Below, piece by piece: positions 20,119 through 29,034 of a DNA stretch of 64,000 nt. The translations under genes were made by a program, and so were the position numbers. Position 1 is the stretch's first letter. Each line of letters begins with the position of its first letter. The DNA is from Cellvibrionales bacterium UBA4451 (GTDB taxonomy: Bacteria > Pseudomonadota > Gammaproteobacteria > Pseudomonadales > Porticoccaceae): the NCBI GenBank assembly GCA_002390285.1, contig DGPB01000016.1:62001-126000 (forward strand), written 5' to 3'. The notes below the pieces were generated by a model. It worked only from the letters and a program-made list of their open reading frames with translations, searched no databases and was not told where the DNA came from.

Positions 20119-20766
20119 GTGAAAGAGCTGTTTGAAAAGAATGTAGCTTGGGCGCAGAGCGTCAAAGAGAGCGATCCCACCTTTTTTGAGAAACTCTCCA
20201 AGCAGCAGGCACCAGAATACCTGTGGATTGGCTGCTCTGATAGCCGAGTTCCCGCAAATGAAATTGTTGGGCTCATGCCCGGCGAGCTGTTTGTTCATCG
20301 CAACGTGGCTAACATGGTGGTACATACTGACCTCAATTGCCTGTCAGTGATGCAGTACGCGGTGGAATACCTCAAAGTGAAACACGTCATTGTCTGCGGT
20401 CACTACGGTTGTGGTGGGGTGAGAGCGTCAGTAGAAAGAAAGCGGTTAGGCCTCATTGATAACTGGCTGCTCAATGTTCAGGATGTTCAGTACATTCATC
20501 GAGCCCACCTATCTGAAGGCCAGGATAGCACTGAGGCGGTCAATCATGTCTGTGAACTCAACGTGGCTGAGCAGGTGATCAATGTTTGCAAGACCAATAT
20601 TATCAAAGATGCGTGGGCGCGAGGTCAGGACCTGACGATTCACGGCTGGATATACAGTATTGCCGATGGGTTGTTAAAGGATTTAGGGGTCAATATTAAT
20701 TGCCTTGAAGACATGCGTCCCAAGTATCACGCAGCTGTGAAAGAGATTAATAAACGTTATGTGTAG
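20119..20766 (+). CDS. can: Beta-class carbonic anhydrase
   Basis: A zinc enzyme (215 aa) that interconverts CO2 and bicarbonate in the cytoplasm. The zinc ligands are C39 and D41 in GCSDSRVPANE, and H95 and C98 in CGHYGCGGVRA. R43 completes the Asp-Arg pair. The length matches E. coli Can. GTG start with AGGGAG upstream. A fatty-acid-type hydratase gene begins 9 bp after the stop on the same strand. Confidence 0.95.
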   Translation: MKELFEKNVAWAQSVKESDPTFFEKLSKQQAPEYLWIGCSDSRVPANEIVGLMPGELFVHRNVANMVVHTDLNCLSVMQYAVEYLKVKHVIVCGHYGCGGVRASVERKRLGLIDNWLLNVQDVQYIHRAHLSEGQDSTEAVNHVCELNVAEQVINVCKTNIIKDAWARGQDLTIHGWIYSIADGLLKDLGVNINCLEDMRPKYHAAVKEINKRYV

Positions 20767-20775
20767 GCCTCGCTA

Positions 20776-21570
20776 GTGACGGATTCCAGTGGGATGATTC
20801 GCTTAGCTATTCAGGGACAAGTTGCTTGGATCACGCTGGATAATCCATCAAAGCATAACTCGTTAGCTGCAGAGGATATTGAGCTTTTTATTTCACACCT
20901 TGAGTCTGTTGAGGAAAGGCAAGAAATACGGGTGTTGGTGGTGACCGGCAGTGGTGATAAAACATTTTGTGCCGGGGCTTCACTGACTCAGATGTCGAGC
21001 GGAGATTTGAGTGGTGAACAATTCCAGGTTCTTACAGACAAACTAGCGGCTATGCCGATTCCTACTATCTGTGCATTGAATGGCAGCGCGTATGGGGGTG
21101 GTGCTGAAATTGGTTTATGTTGCGATATCCGAATTGGGGTAAAGGGCATGACATTGCTTGTGCCTGCAGCACGCTTTGGTCTTTGCTACCCACTAAACGG
21201 CATACAGCGTTACGTACATCGTCTAGGCGTCAGTACGGCAAAGCGGCTACTTATGGCGGCTGAAACATTAGATGAAGAAGCCCTGTTATCTCTGGGTTAC
21301 CTGACCCACCTAGTTGAGCGGGACGAATTAGCTGAGGCAGCAGAACAAATGGCTGATTCCATCAGCAAGCTTGCTCCTCTTGCGGTTACCTCCATGAAAA
21401 AAATCTGTGATCAAATTGCTGAAGGCTCACTGTGTGAGCAGGAGGCCTTGGCACTCATTCAAGTGTGTCGTGAATCAGATGATCTTAAGGAGGGGTTAAG
21501 TGCTGTAGGAGAAAAGTATCATCCAGTTTTTACTGGGGCCAGAAAATCGCCGCCCCAAGAGAGTTCTTAA
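20776..21570 (+). CDS. Enoyl-CoA hydratase/isomerase family protein
   Basis: A crotonase-fold enzyme (264 aa) acting on a CoA thioester. The oxyanion-hole segments are CAGASLTQM and NGSAYGGGAEIGLCCDIRIG. The two catalytic Glu of a typical hydratase are hard to place: the second position reads ARFGLCYPLNG, without an obvious Glu, so hydratase activity is not assured and another crotonase reaction is possible. GTG start at 20776 close behind can; an ATG at 20794 is an alternative start. Confidence 0.88.
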   Translation: MTDSSGMIRLAIQGQVAWITLDNPSKHNSLAAEDIELFISHLESVEERQEIRVLVVTGSGDKTFCAGASLTQMSSGDLSGEQFQVLTDKLAAMPIPTICALNGSAYGGGAEIGLCCDIRIGVKGMTLLVPAARFGLCYPLNGIQRYVHRLGVSTAKRLLMAAETLDEEALLSLGYLTHLVERDELAEAAEQMADSISKLAPLAVTSMKKICDQIAEGSLCEQEALALIQVCRESDDLKEGLSAVGEKYHPVFTGARKSPPQESS

Positions 21571-21595
21571 TTGCTCTCTAAGTAGGCTTAGCAGG

Positions 21596-21840
21596 TTAAT
21601 CCCCTGTTAATTGAAACAATGCGGAATCGCCCCCTCTTGCAGTAATATTTTCAGTGTGGTTTTTTCCTTGGAAAGGGACATAGGTTAACAGGGGTCGTAA
21701 CAATTGTCTTTTGCCCGCACCTTCCCCGCTTTTTGATGTATTACCAGACCGATGTCAGTGGCTAGTTTTGTGGGGTCGCCCATCTGATAGGCGTCCAATG
21801 CACCCACCAGCATATTGAGAACATCAATTGCTACGTCCTT
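21596..21840 (-). pseudogene. Decayed fragment of a second putA copy
   Basis: Two stretches of this region match the intact putA further along. Bases about 21720-21840 encode DVLNMLVGALDAYQMGDPTK and LATDIG, nearly identical to putA around 24100-24220 (for example a shared run over cagtggctagttttgtgggg). Bases about 21596-21680 match the last 80 bases of putA through to the stop, but contain in-frame stops and changes. The roughly 475 bp between these segments in putA has shrunk to about 40 bp here. It lies on the same strand as putA, 2 kb away, with the PA2779/PA2778-type pair between. It is not a functional gene. Confidence 0.85.
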
Positions 21841-22837
21841 CGGCCGGACATTGAATGTCCGGGCAAGACAATTGATTTTCAGTGGCTTTAACCTCATCGC
21901 TAATCTCGTTAAAACTGTCAACAAGTGCTTGATTATCGGGTGTAAGCTTTACCGCACAACTAATCGCTATCAACGCTTGTGAACCGCAACCGAGTTGAAC
22001 CAAGTTATAAGCCATGTTGTTCCAGCCCTCAGAGGCATTGGGTTGCCACTGTAGATAAGACAAGAAGAAACGATGAGCCTCCTTATATCGACCCAGTGCA
22101 TATGCGCTGTTACCGGCACCAAAATTTGCAACAACATTATCGGGCCACTCATTCAATACTGACTGATAAACAGCGAAAGCTGCTGCCGGCTCACCCACTT
22201 GCTCTAGATCATTGGCAGCTTGGGTGACACGGGGTGGTTCGGCCGTTGCTGGCAAAGTTCCGGCGGGAACGATGACCATCGACCAGGAATCTGCACGACG
22301 CCAGGTTTTCAAAAACAAACTAAAACCTATCTCATGTTGCAATTTATCGCCAGAACGTAGACTGATGGTTTGCGTATTCAGGTTATAGGCTACTGCCACA
22401 CTAAAATGCCATCTGGGCAGCCAATCAAGCCCCAGGTTTTGCATAACCAGCACCGGGTTTCCCGCATCGATCTCAGCAAGCACATCGACCAGTTTCGGCA
22501 TCAATACATAAGCCAGCAGACCATAACGCCGCGTTCGTGCGACCATCTCTGTGGTTACTGCACCTTCCTTTCCGGGGATATAGAGCTTACCCCGCAATTG
22601 CTCAGGATTAACATCCAACCCTTGCGCTGCCAGCATGGTTGCGAGCGAAGCTGGCCCACATTGATCTTCAATCTGGGGGAAATACTGTATGTTGTAGAGT
22701 GAACGAATGGGGGCGAGATGAGCATACCCGGGCTGATTTTCCAACTCGGGAATGCTCGCACAAGCCGTTAATAAACTAACAATGACGGCAGTTAGCCACT
22801 TTACTACTCTTATCGCAGTAGTGAAGGAGCGTGCCAT
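21824..22837 (-). CDS. PA2778-family cysteine peptidase lipoprotein (C39-like, TPR)
   Basis: A predicted lipoprotein (337 aa) with a C39-like papain-fold peptidase domain and C-terminal TPR repeats. The lipobox LLTAC places the lipid on Cys26. Catalytic Cys60 lies in EDQCGPASLA, the His in PRWHFSVAVAY, and the Asp in SLRSGD. TPR-like helices follow from about residue 215 (GEPAAAFAVYQSVLNEWPDN, ALGRYKEAHRFFLSYLQWQP). The last ~17 residues (SCPDIQCPAEGRSN) are read through the palindrome into the putA relic and are probably not native. The PA2779-type gene lies 7 bp upstream, as in Pseudomonas. The substrate is unknown. Confidence 0.88.
   Translation of the reverse strand: MARSFTTAIRVVKWLTAVIVSLLTACASIPELENQPGYAHLAPIRSLYNIQYFPQIEDQCGPASLATMLAAQGLDVNPEQLRGKLYIPGKEGAVTTEMVARTRRYGLLAYVLMPKLVDVLAEIDAGNPVLVMQNLGLDWLPRWHFSVAVAYNLNTQTISLRSGDKLQHEIGFSLFLKTWRRADSWSMVIVPAGTLPATAEPPRVTQAANDLEQVGEPAAAFAVYQSVLNEWPDNVVANFGAGNSAYALGRYKEAHRFFLSYLQWQPNASEGWNNMAYNLVQLGCGSQALIAISCAVKLTPDNQALVDSFNEISDEVKATENQLSCPDIQCPAEGRSN
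21844..21862. repeat. Perfect inverted repeat at the edge of the putA relic
   Basis: CCGGACATT-G-AATGTCCGG (9 + 1 + 9) lies exactly where similarity to putA stops and the tail of the PA2778-type gene begins. It may mark a rearrangement junction or be a hairpin at the end of that gene. Confidence 0.7.
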
Positions 22838-22844
22838 ACGGTAT

Positions 22845-23243
22845 CTAATTAATGCATCTTACAAAATGGAATACATCAGTAGCACATAGCAGATCGGTTA
22901 CAACCAGGACAATAAATACTGTCAGCAACACACCGAGAATGCCGCCAGCAGGCTGCACTTCTAATTCAGCATTTAGTTGCTGAATTTCCTCCGGAGTTAA
23001 GCTGGCAATGCGATCATTTAATTGCTCAGTATCAACACCTAGGCCTTCCAATTGTTGCTTCAGCTCGTCAGACGCTAGGGCAGACTGCAATTGCTGCTGG
23101 CTATACTGCTCGCCATTTGAGCTAATTATAGAAGAAGTGGGGATCATCTTTGCTTGAGCATAGCCGGCAAACAAGCCGACAAAAATCACCATAAAAACCA
23201 AAAATTGCTTCAGTTCTTTGCTGTTTAATATTTTATTCATCAT
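22845..23243 (-). CDS. PA2779-family membrane protein
   Basis: A small protein (132 aa) with an N-terminal signal or signal-anchor (about residues 13-32), a Gln-rich helical middle (QYSQQQLQSALASDELKQQL, LTPEEIQQLNAELE) and a C-terminal membrane helix starting at PAGGILGVLLTVFIVLVVTD and ending in TDVFHFV. This pattern matches the PA2779 family, which is encoded next to PA2778-type peptidases. Function unknown; it may be the substrate or partner of that peptidase. Start at one of two tandem ATGs behind GGGAG. Confidence 0.85.
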   Translation of the reverse strand: MMNKILNSKELKQFLVFMVIFVGLFAGYAQAKMIPTSSIISSNGEQYSQQQLQSALASDELKQQLEGLGVDTEQLNDRIASLTPEEIQQLNAELEVQPAGGILGVLLTVFIVLVVTDLLCATDVFHFVRCIN

Positions 23244-23559
23244 TTACTCCCATTACGGATAGACACAACAAACCTTGTGAGATTGAAAAAATAGTCGCGC
23301 ACTTAAGATTTATTCTAATGACTATAGTCCCGGCTTCCCGATATAGATAGAATACAGTTTTTAGCATTACTCAATCATAAATCCTTATGATTGCCTCACT
23401 AGAATTAAAAGGGTCATTGATCCTATATTCGTGAGCACAGCCTGGAACTCAGTGTTCTATTTTGTGCGAGGCTCAAAAGTTTTCATTTTTAAGGCTATCA
23501 GCGTGATACACGACCCCTTGATCTATATATCAGACCTAACCTTTAACAAATCCGCTAGC
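23244..23559. other. Intergenic region between putA end and the PA2779-type gene
   Basis: About 316 bp without a supportable gene. It should hold the promoter of the PA2779/PA2778 pair and the end of the putA transcript. I see no clear hairpin terminator and no repeat shared with the relic. Confidence 0.6.
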
Positions 23560-26500
23560 TTAATCTTCCGTTAATCGAAACAGATCAGTATTTCCCCCTC
23601 GGGCAGCGGTATTTTCTGTGCGGGTTTTTTCTGTGGCAAAACCAAACAGGTAATGTGGGCCTCCGGCTTTGGGGCCGGTGCCCGATAGACGGCAGCCGCC
23701 AAAGGGGTTAGAGCCAACCACGGCACCCACTATATTGCGGTTGATGTAGGTGTTGCCCACTTGGGTGCGGTTGAAAATATAATCTGCAAAGGCCTGAATG
23801 CGACTGTGAACCCCTAACGTTAGACCATAGCCGCTGTCGTTTATCTGTTTTATGACGTCGTCGAGCTGATTAACGTTGTAGCGAATCACATGCAGAATGG
23901 GGCCAAAAATCTCATCGGGCAGTTTTTCTAGAGATTCAATGTCAAAAATATGGGGTGTCACAAAATACCCTGGTGGCTGCTCATCGGTTCCAGTTGAGTG
24001 AGTTGGGCGAGCGTTTGATTGAGTGGCCAAGTGCGGATTTAAGTGGGTAATTAATTTGCCTTCATCGGTCAATTTGACAATATGTGCCACTAGGGTTTTC
24101 TGTGCTTTCTGGCTTATTACTGGGCCGATATCAGTGGCTAGTTTTGTGGGGTCGCCCATCTGATAGGTGTCCAATGCACCCACCAGCATATTCAGAATAT
24201 CGTTTGCTACGTCTTCTTGTAAAAACAAGACACGCAGTGCCGAACATCGCTGCCCGGCACTAAAGAATGCTGAATGGATAACGTCGTCCACTACCTGTTC
24301 AGGTAATGCGGTGGAATCCACCACCATGACATTTTGTCCGCCGGTTTCAGCAATCAACGGTATTATCGGGCCGGGCCGGTTGGCCAGTTCTCGATGAATC
24401 AGCTTGGCCGTTTCTGTGGAGCCGGTAAAAGCCACACCTGAGATTCTGTGATCTGGCAGCAATTGCTTGCCCAGCTTTGATCCCTCCCCCGGGACTAAAT
24501 GTAAAACATCGGGTGGTATCCCTGCTTGATGAAATAACTGTACTGCCAGGGTTGTCACTAGGGGTGTGTATTCGGCAGGCTTGGCAATCACGGTATTTCC
24601 CGCAGCAAGGGCCGCCGCTATTTGCCCGGTAAAGATAGCCAGTGGAAAATTCCAGGGGCTGATACAAAGAAACACCCCACGACCGTGGAGACTCAGTTGA
24701 TTTTCTTCACCGGTCGGCCCCGGTAGATTCGTTGGATCAGAAAAATGTAACCGGGTTTGCAGTGCATAGTAACGACAGAAGTCGATGGCCTCACGGACTT
24801 CGGATAGGGCATCAGGGATGGTTCGCCCGGCTTCTTTGCAGATCAGCCCCATCAGAGAGGGTCGCTGGTGCTCCAGTAACTCTGCCATTCGATCCAGAAT
24901 AGTTGCCCGGGCGTAACCGCCGGAAGCATTCCAGGCAGGTTGTGCTGAGGAGGCGAGGGACAGCGCACGTTCAATATCTTCGGTATTGGCATGGGTACAG
25001 TAACCCACAATGTCGGAGGGGTTTGCTGGGGACAGAATGGGTTGTGGCGTAGTGTTTGGTTGCGGCCGCCCATCTATTCGTTGCCCCCCTACAAGTTCTC
25101 CCCCTGTTAGTTCTCCATCAATCAGTTTTCCGCCAATGATGGGGCCGGCGGTGTATTGTTTGGCCATTGCTGCTGTTATTTTATCTAACAGTAATTCGGC
25201 CGATATTGGGTCATTCAGGTCAATACCCGGGGCGTTCTCTCGTATTTCATCAGCGGCAATATAGAGTTTGGGTGGCGTGGGTATTTTCTCGTGCCGGTAG
25301 GGTGTATGCGCCGTAACCTGAGATGTGATGTCTTGTACCAGCACATCAACAGGCATGTGTTTATCGAGCACTCGATTCACAAAAGAGCTATTGGCACCGT
25401 TCTCCAATAGTCGTCGAACCAGGTAGGGCAATAGCTCACGATGCTGCCCAACCGGGGCATAAATACGTATAGGTGGAATATGCATGCCCTGTTGCCGCAG
25501 ATGTTCATGGAGGTGTCGATAAAGTAATTGGCCCATGCCGTGCAATCGCTGAAATTCAAAACGGGCCTCTCCATTAGACCCGCCATTAGCTTCTTCATTG
25601 GCCTCTTCAGCCGTTGCCAACACCATCGCCAGTGTGTGGGCGTTGTGTGTGGCAAACTGCGGGTAGATCGCCAGGGGTGCGGAAAGCAAGATCTGAGTAC
25701 AGCGTTCATAGCAAAGGTCGGTATGCACCTTGCGAGTGAAGACGGGGTAATCGGAAAGCCCTTGTTCCTGAGCGGCTTTGATTTCTGCATCCCAGTAGGC
25801 GCCTTTGACCAGCCTGACCATCAAGCGGTGGTTAGTTGCCTCTGAAAGAGCGATCAGCCATTGAGCAATTAGTGGCGCTCTCTTCTGATACGCCTGCAAT
25901 ACAAAACCAAGGCCATGCCAACCGGCTAGGTTTGGGTCTCGAGCTAGGGCCTCGAAAATGGTCAGTGACAGGTCGAGTCGGTGTGCCTCTTCGGCATCAA
26001 TGCTTAGCCCAATGTTGTGTTTTTTGGCGGCTAGCGCCAGCGTTCGAATACGAGGAAGTAATTCGGTCATTACCCTGGCTTTCTGAGCATATTCATAACG
26101 GGGGTGGAGGGCAGAAAGCTTGATGGAGATACCGTTGGTTGAATAGACATTGGTTGAGTCGGCCCCGGCAGAGTAGGCATCACCGTTGCGGCCGTCTTTA
26201 CCAATAGCTTCAATAGCATTGGCGTAAGCATCAAAATAACGTGTGGCATCGGCATGGGTTCTGGCGCCCTCGCCGAGCATGTCGAAGGAAAAGGGGCCGC
26301 CGCTAGCGACATCCTTATGGCTTCGTTTCATGGCGTCGTCAATATTGCGGCCCATCACATACTGGCTGCCCATGATTTTCATGGCCTGTAGAATGGCTTT
26401 ATTGACCACGGGCTCACCCAAGCGATTGGCTAGTTGTTTCAGCCAGCTGTCAGTTTTATCGGTGATTTCCGGTTCGAGGGGGAGAATTTGTCCGGCCAGC

Positions 26501-26880
26501 ATCAAACCCCATATGGAGGCATTAACGAATAGTGAGTCCGAATGACCCAGGTGGCTTGCCCAGTCGCCACTTAGAATTTTTTCGGCAATCAATTTATCGG
26601 CAGTGATTTCATCGGGTACCCGCAGCAGTGCTTCTGCCAGACACATCAATGCCACCCCCTCCCTGTTAGATAGCCCGAATTCCTGTAAAAAAGCGTCCAG
26701 AGTGCCCTTTCCTTGGCGGTCTTCCCGGCAGGCTAGCACCAGATCGCGGGCCATTTTCAGAGTATGCTGTTGCTGGTCTGAAGGCAGGGGCATTTCAGTC
26801 AGCAGTTGTTCGACACAGCGGTGTTCATCCATGTGAGAGGTTTTTTGGATGCTCGCTCTGAGGCTGGCAAGTGTCGTCAT
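23560..26880 (-). CDS. putA: Bifunctional proline dehydrogenase / L-glutamate-gamma-semialdehyde dehydrogenase
   Basis: PutA oxidises proline to glutamate: an FAD-dependent proline dehydrogenase passes electrons to the quinone pool and an NAD-dependent aldehyde dehydrogenase finishes the reaction. The PRODH part shows GLSIDAEEAHRLDLSL, RLVKGAYWD and RIYAPVGQHRELLPYLVRRL. The ALDH part shows ISPWNFPLAIFTGQ, GVAFTGST, ETGGQN and catalytic Cys879 in SAGQRCSALR. At 1106 aa it lacks the N-terminal ribbon-helix-helix DNA-binding domain of E. coli PutA, so it cannot autoregulate that way. I start at ATG 26880, behind AAGGAGGT, and not at the TTG just before. A four-unit pentapeptide repeat sits in the domain linker. 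Confidence 0.95.
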   Translation of the reverse strand: MTTLASLRASIQKTSHMDEHRCVEQLLTEMPLPSDQQQHTLKMARDLVLACREDRQGKGTLDAFLQEFGLSNREGVALMCLAEALLRVPDEITADKLIAEKILSGDWASHLGHSDSLFVNASIWGLMLAGQILPLEPEITDKTDSWLKQLANRLGEPVVNKAILQAMKIMGSQYVMGRNIDDAMKRSHKDVASGGPFSFDMLGEGARTHADATRYFDAYANAIEAIGKDGRNGDAYSAGADSTNVYSTNGISIKLSALHPRYEYAQKARVMTELLPRIRTLALAAKKHNIGLSIDAEEAHRLDLSLTIFEALARDPNLAGWHGLGFVLQAYQKRAPLIAQWLIALSEATNHRLMVRLVKGAYWDAEIKAAQEQGLSDYPVFTRKVHTDLCYERCTQILLSAPLAIYPQFATHNAHTLAMVLATAEEANEEANGGSNGEARFEFQRLHGMGQLLYRHLHEHLRQQGMHIPPIRIYAPVGQHRELLPYLVRRLLENGANSSFVNRVLDKHMPVDVLVQDITSQVTAHTPYRHEKIPTPPKLYIAADEIRENAPGIDLNDPISAELLLDKITAAMAKQYTAGPIIGGKLIDGELTGGELVGGQRIDGRPQPNTTPQPILSPANPSDIVGYCTHANTEDIERALSLASSAQPAWNASGGYARATILDRMAELLEHQRPSLMGLICKEAGRTIPDALSEVREAIDFCRYYALQTRLHFSDPTNLPGPTGEENQLSLHGRGVFLCISPWNFPLAIFTGQIAAALAAGNTVIAKPAEYTPLVTTLAVQLFHQAGIPPDVLHLVPGEGSKLGKQLLPDHRISGVAFTGSTETAKLIHRELANRPGPIIPLIAETGGQNVMVVDSTALPEQVVDDVIHSAFFSAGQRCSALRVLFLQEDVANDILNMLVGALDTYQMGDPTKLATDIGPVISQKAQKTLVAHIVKLTDEGKLITHLNPHLATQSNARPTHSTGTDEQPPGYFVTPHIFDIESLEKLPDEIFGPILHVIRYNVNQLDDVIKQINDSGYGLTLGVHSRIQAFADYIFNRTQVGNTYINRNIVGAVVGSNPFGGCRLSGTGPKAGGPHYLFGFATEKTRTENTAARGGNTDLFRLTED
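25072..25131 (-). repeat. Four tandem 15-bp repeats inside putA
   Basis: Four 15-bp units encode GKLID-GELTG-GELVG-GQRID at residues about 584-603, in the linker between the PRODH and ALDH halves. Each unit starts GGA or GGG and has similar third bases, which fits slippage-driven expansion. The length is a multiple of 3, so the frame is kept. Confidence 0.8.
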
Positions 26881-26983
26881 CAATACCTCCTTTTATGGGC
26901 GCCTTTAAGTAGATAGCCTCCCTAAGTATGGTATTTGATGCGTAGTTTGTGCAAAAAGTTTTTTATGAAATAAAGTCGGGTCA

Positions 26984-27574
26984 CTACAACACCAGACAGG
27001 CCTTTTCAAGGTCGAGTCGCTTGCCCCGTTCGTGCAATTTGTCTTCTACGCCATAACCAAGATTGACCAGAAAATTGGATTTCCAGTCATTGTCGGTAAA
27101 GAAAATTTCATCGGTTTTGGCGTTGTCGAAACCTGACATTGGGCCGCAGTCCAGACCCAAAGCGCGGGCGGCCATGATCAGCCATGCGCCCTGCAAGGTT
27201 CCATTGCGAAATGCGGTTACCTCTGCCAGCGCTTCGTTGTTGGCAAACATCTGATCAGCTCCGGCCATGTGTGGAAACAGTGCGGCTAGCTCGGTATAAA
27301 ACGTGGGGTCGTGCGCCACAATGACCGTGACAGGTGCGGTTAGGGTTTTCTCATGGTTGCCCTCAGCCAAAGCAGGCAATAGCCGCTGTTTGGCAGCGGG
27401 GGTGGTCAGAAACACAAACCGTGCAGGCAGCGTATTCATACTCGTTGGCCCCATGGAGGCCAAGTGGTAGAGCTGACGGAGGGTGTCTGCAGCAACACCC
27501 CTGTCTTGCCAGTGGCTATGGGTGCGCGCCTCGGTAAAGAGTTGTCGGGTGGCTTGCTCGTTAATAGCGTTCAT
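26984..27574 (-). CDS. Nitroreductase family protein, RutE/malonic semialdehyde reductase type
   Basis: An FMN-dependent reductase (196 aa). FMN and substrate segments ASMGPTSMNTLPARFVFL, ALGLDCGPMSGFDN and FLVNLGYG match the RutE/HadB subfamily, whose E. coli member reduces malonic semialdehyde during pyrimidine breakdown. No other rut gene is nearby, so the true substrate is open. It lies 54 bp after doxX on the same strand, divergent from a LysR regulator, which probably controls both. Confidence 0.88.
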   Translation of the reverse strand: MNAINEQATRQLFTEARTHSHWQDRGVAADTLRQLYHLASMGPTSMNTLPARFVFLTTPAAKQRLLPALAEGNHEKTLTAPVTVIVAHDPTFYTELAALFPHMAGADQMFANNEALAEVTAFRNGTLQGAWLIMAARALGLDCGPMSGFDNAKTDEIFFTDNDWKSNFLVNLGYGVEDKLHERGKRLDLEKACLVL

Positions 27575-27628
27575 CGTGTCAGCTCTCTTATCTTCGATCG
27601 GTTCTCTCAGCTTCGGAAGACTGGTCAG

Positions 27629-28018
27629 TTAGTCGCGCTGTAGGGCAAAGCTGCCATTACCCTGAAGTGCCACTGTGGCAGAAGCTATCGCCAAAAACAG
27701 CGGGTATTCCCAGCCTCCACCTGCATTGCTGAACACCCACCCGGCACCGCTGTGTGCCCAAGTGGCGCCCAACGCAATAGGAATCAGGGCCAACGCAGCC
27801 CAGCGTGCATGAAACCCAACCAATAGAGCAATACCGCCAATGGCTTCAGCGGCAAAAGTGACGTAGGCCAAAATGGCTGGCAGCCCTAGGCTTTCGAAAA
27901 ACCCTGCGGTACCAGGCAATGTGAAGACCACCAGTTTTAGATAAAGGCTGTGGGCAATAAAGATTAGCCCAAGGCTAATCCGAAGTAAGGCGGTACCGTG
28001 ATGCGAGTAATTAGTCAT
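27629..28018 (-). CDS. DoxX family membrane protein
   Basis: A four-helix membrane protein (129 aa) of the DoxX/YphA type. Family hallmarks are the N-terminal ALLRISLGLIFIAHSLYLKL, then GFFESLGLPAILAYVTFAAE, AIGGIALLVGFHARWAAL and GGGWEYPLFLAIASATVALQ. Roles of DoxX proteins are poorly defined; some take part in redox or sulfur stress complexes. It is first in a two-gene unit with the RutE-like nitroreductase, divergent from the LysR gene. Confidence 0.9.
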   Translation of the reverse strand: MTNYSHHGTALLRISLGLIFIAHSLYLKLVVFTLPGTAGFFESLGLPAILAYVTFAAEAIGGIALLVGFHARWAALALIPIALGATWAHSGAGWVFSNAGGGWEYPLFLAIASATVALQGNGSFALQRD

Positions 28019-28105
28019 GATGTGCTCTCCAGTAGATTAATTTGATGTCTGGCAGTATGATCTTTGCAATTTAGAAATAAAATAAGCAATAAGCGAAAGC
28101 CATGC

Positions 28106-28119
28106 TTGCAATAATGCAA
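28106..28119. promoter_or_regulatory. Candidate LysR-type regulator binding site
   Basis: TTGCA-ATAA-TGCAA is a perfect interrupted palindrome containing the T-N11-A pattern. It lies in the 123-bp gap between the divergent doxX and lysR genes, about 22 bp before the regulator start. The position fits autoregulation plus control of doxX. Confidence 0.6.
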
Positions 28120-28141
28120 ATAACAGTTGAGATATTTGGTA

Positions 28142-29014
28142 ATGGATAACTGGGACGATCTGCGATATTTTCAGGCGGTAGCCGAGGCGGGCAGCCTCAA
28201 TGGCGCCTGTAAAAAGTTGGGGGTTAACCACTCCACCGTGTTTCGTCGGGTCAAGGGGCTGGAGGAAAAGCTGGGGGTTCGGTTATTTGAGCGGAGGGAG
28301 GCTCGCTACATACTTACTGGCGCTGGTGAAGCACTGCTGGGCCGCACCGATCAGGTTGCCAGTGCAATAGACGAGGTTGACCGCCTCATTGTGGGTGGGG
28401 ATCAAGCTCTGGAGGGAGCCATCCGTATTACTGCCCCAGATGGCTTTGCCTACTACCATCTCCCGCCATTGATAGCTGAGTTTTGCGCATTGTATCCCGG
28501 AATAGAAATCCAGTTATTAGCGAGCAGTGATGATCTGAACCTGTCCAGACTAGAGGCTGATATTGCTTTACGAGTGACGTCTAGCCCGCCAGAACACCTT
28601 GTGGGCCGAAAGTTGTGGTCCATGCCCTGGAATCTATACGGAAGCCCGCAGTTTTTTTCTGGTCCCTTTGCTGGCCCCATAGGGCGCTTTGGTATCAAAC
28701 AGCTTGCGAATTATCCATTGATAGGTCCTGAGCGTAACTTATTGAGACTCAAACCCATGCAATGGTTGGAAAAGCATGTGGATAAATTAAACATTTCAGC
28801 CCGGGCCAATACTTTGATGGGTATGGCGGCGTTGGCCCGGTGTGGTATGGGCCTAGCGTTGCTGCCTAGCGATGTGGCTGAAGGTCTACAGGAGTTGGGC
28901 CCCCCCGAGCGGCGCTTCGAATCAGATGTCTGGTTACTTACCCATCCGGATTTGAGGCGTAATGCTCGGGTGCGTACCTGTATGCAGTTTTTAACGGAAC
29001 GGTTAGTACCGTGA
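28142..29014 (+). CDS. LysR-family transcriptional regulator
   Basis: A DNA-binding activator or repressor (290 aa) with an N-terminal winged helix-turn-helix (FQAVAEAGSLNGACKKLGVN, HSTVFRRVKGLEEKLGVRLF) and a C-terminal effector domain (about residues 88-290). I prefer ATG 28142 (MDNWDDLRYF) to the TTG 15 bases upstream, since the conserved region begins at DLRYF. It is divergent from doxX and the nitroreductase, the usual arrangement for a LysR regulator and its targets. Confidence 0.92.
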   Translation: MDNWDDLRYFQAVAEAGSLNGACKKLGVNHSTVFRRVKGLEEKLGVRLFERREARYILTGAGEALLGRTDQVASAIDEVDRLIVGGDQALEGAIRITAPDGFAYYHLPPLIAEFCALYPGIEIQLLASSDDLNLSRLEADIALRVTSSPPEHLVGRKLWSMPWNLYGSPQFFSGPFAGPIGRFGIKQLANYPLIGPERNLLRLKPMQWLEKHVDKLNISARANTLMGMAALARCGMGLALLPSDVAEGLQELGPPERRFESDVWLLTHPDLRRNARVRTCMQFLTERLVP

Positions 29015-29034
29015 AGGGAGAAGCCGCTGCTGAA

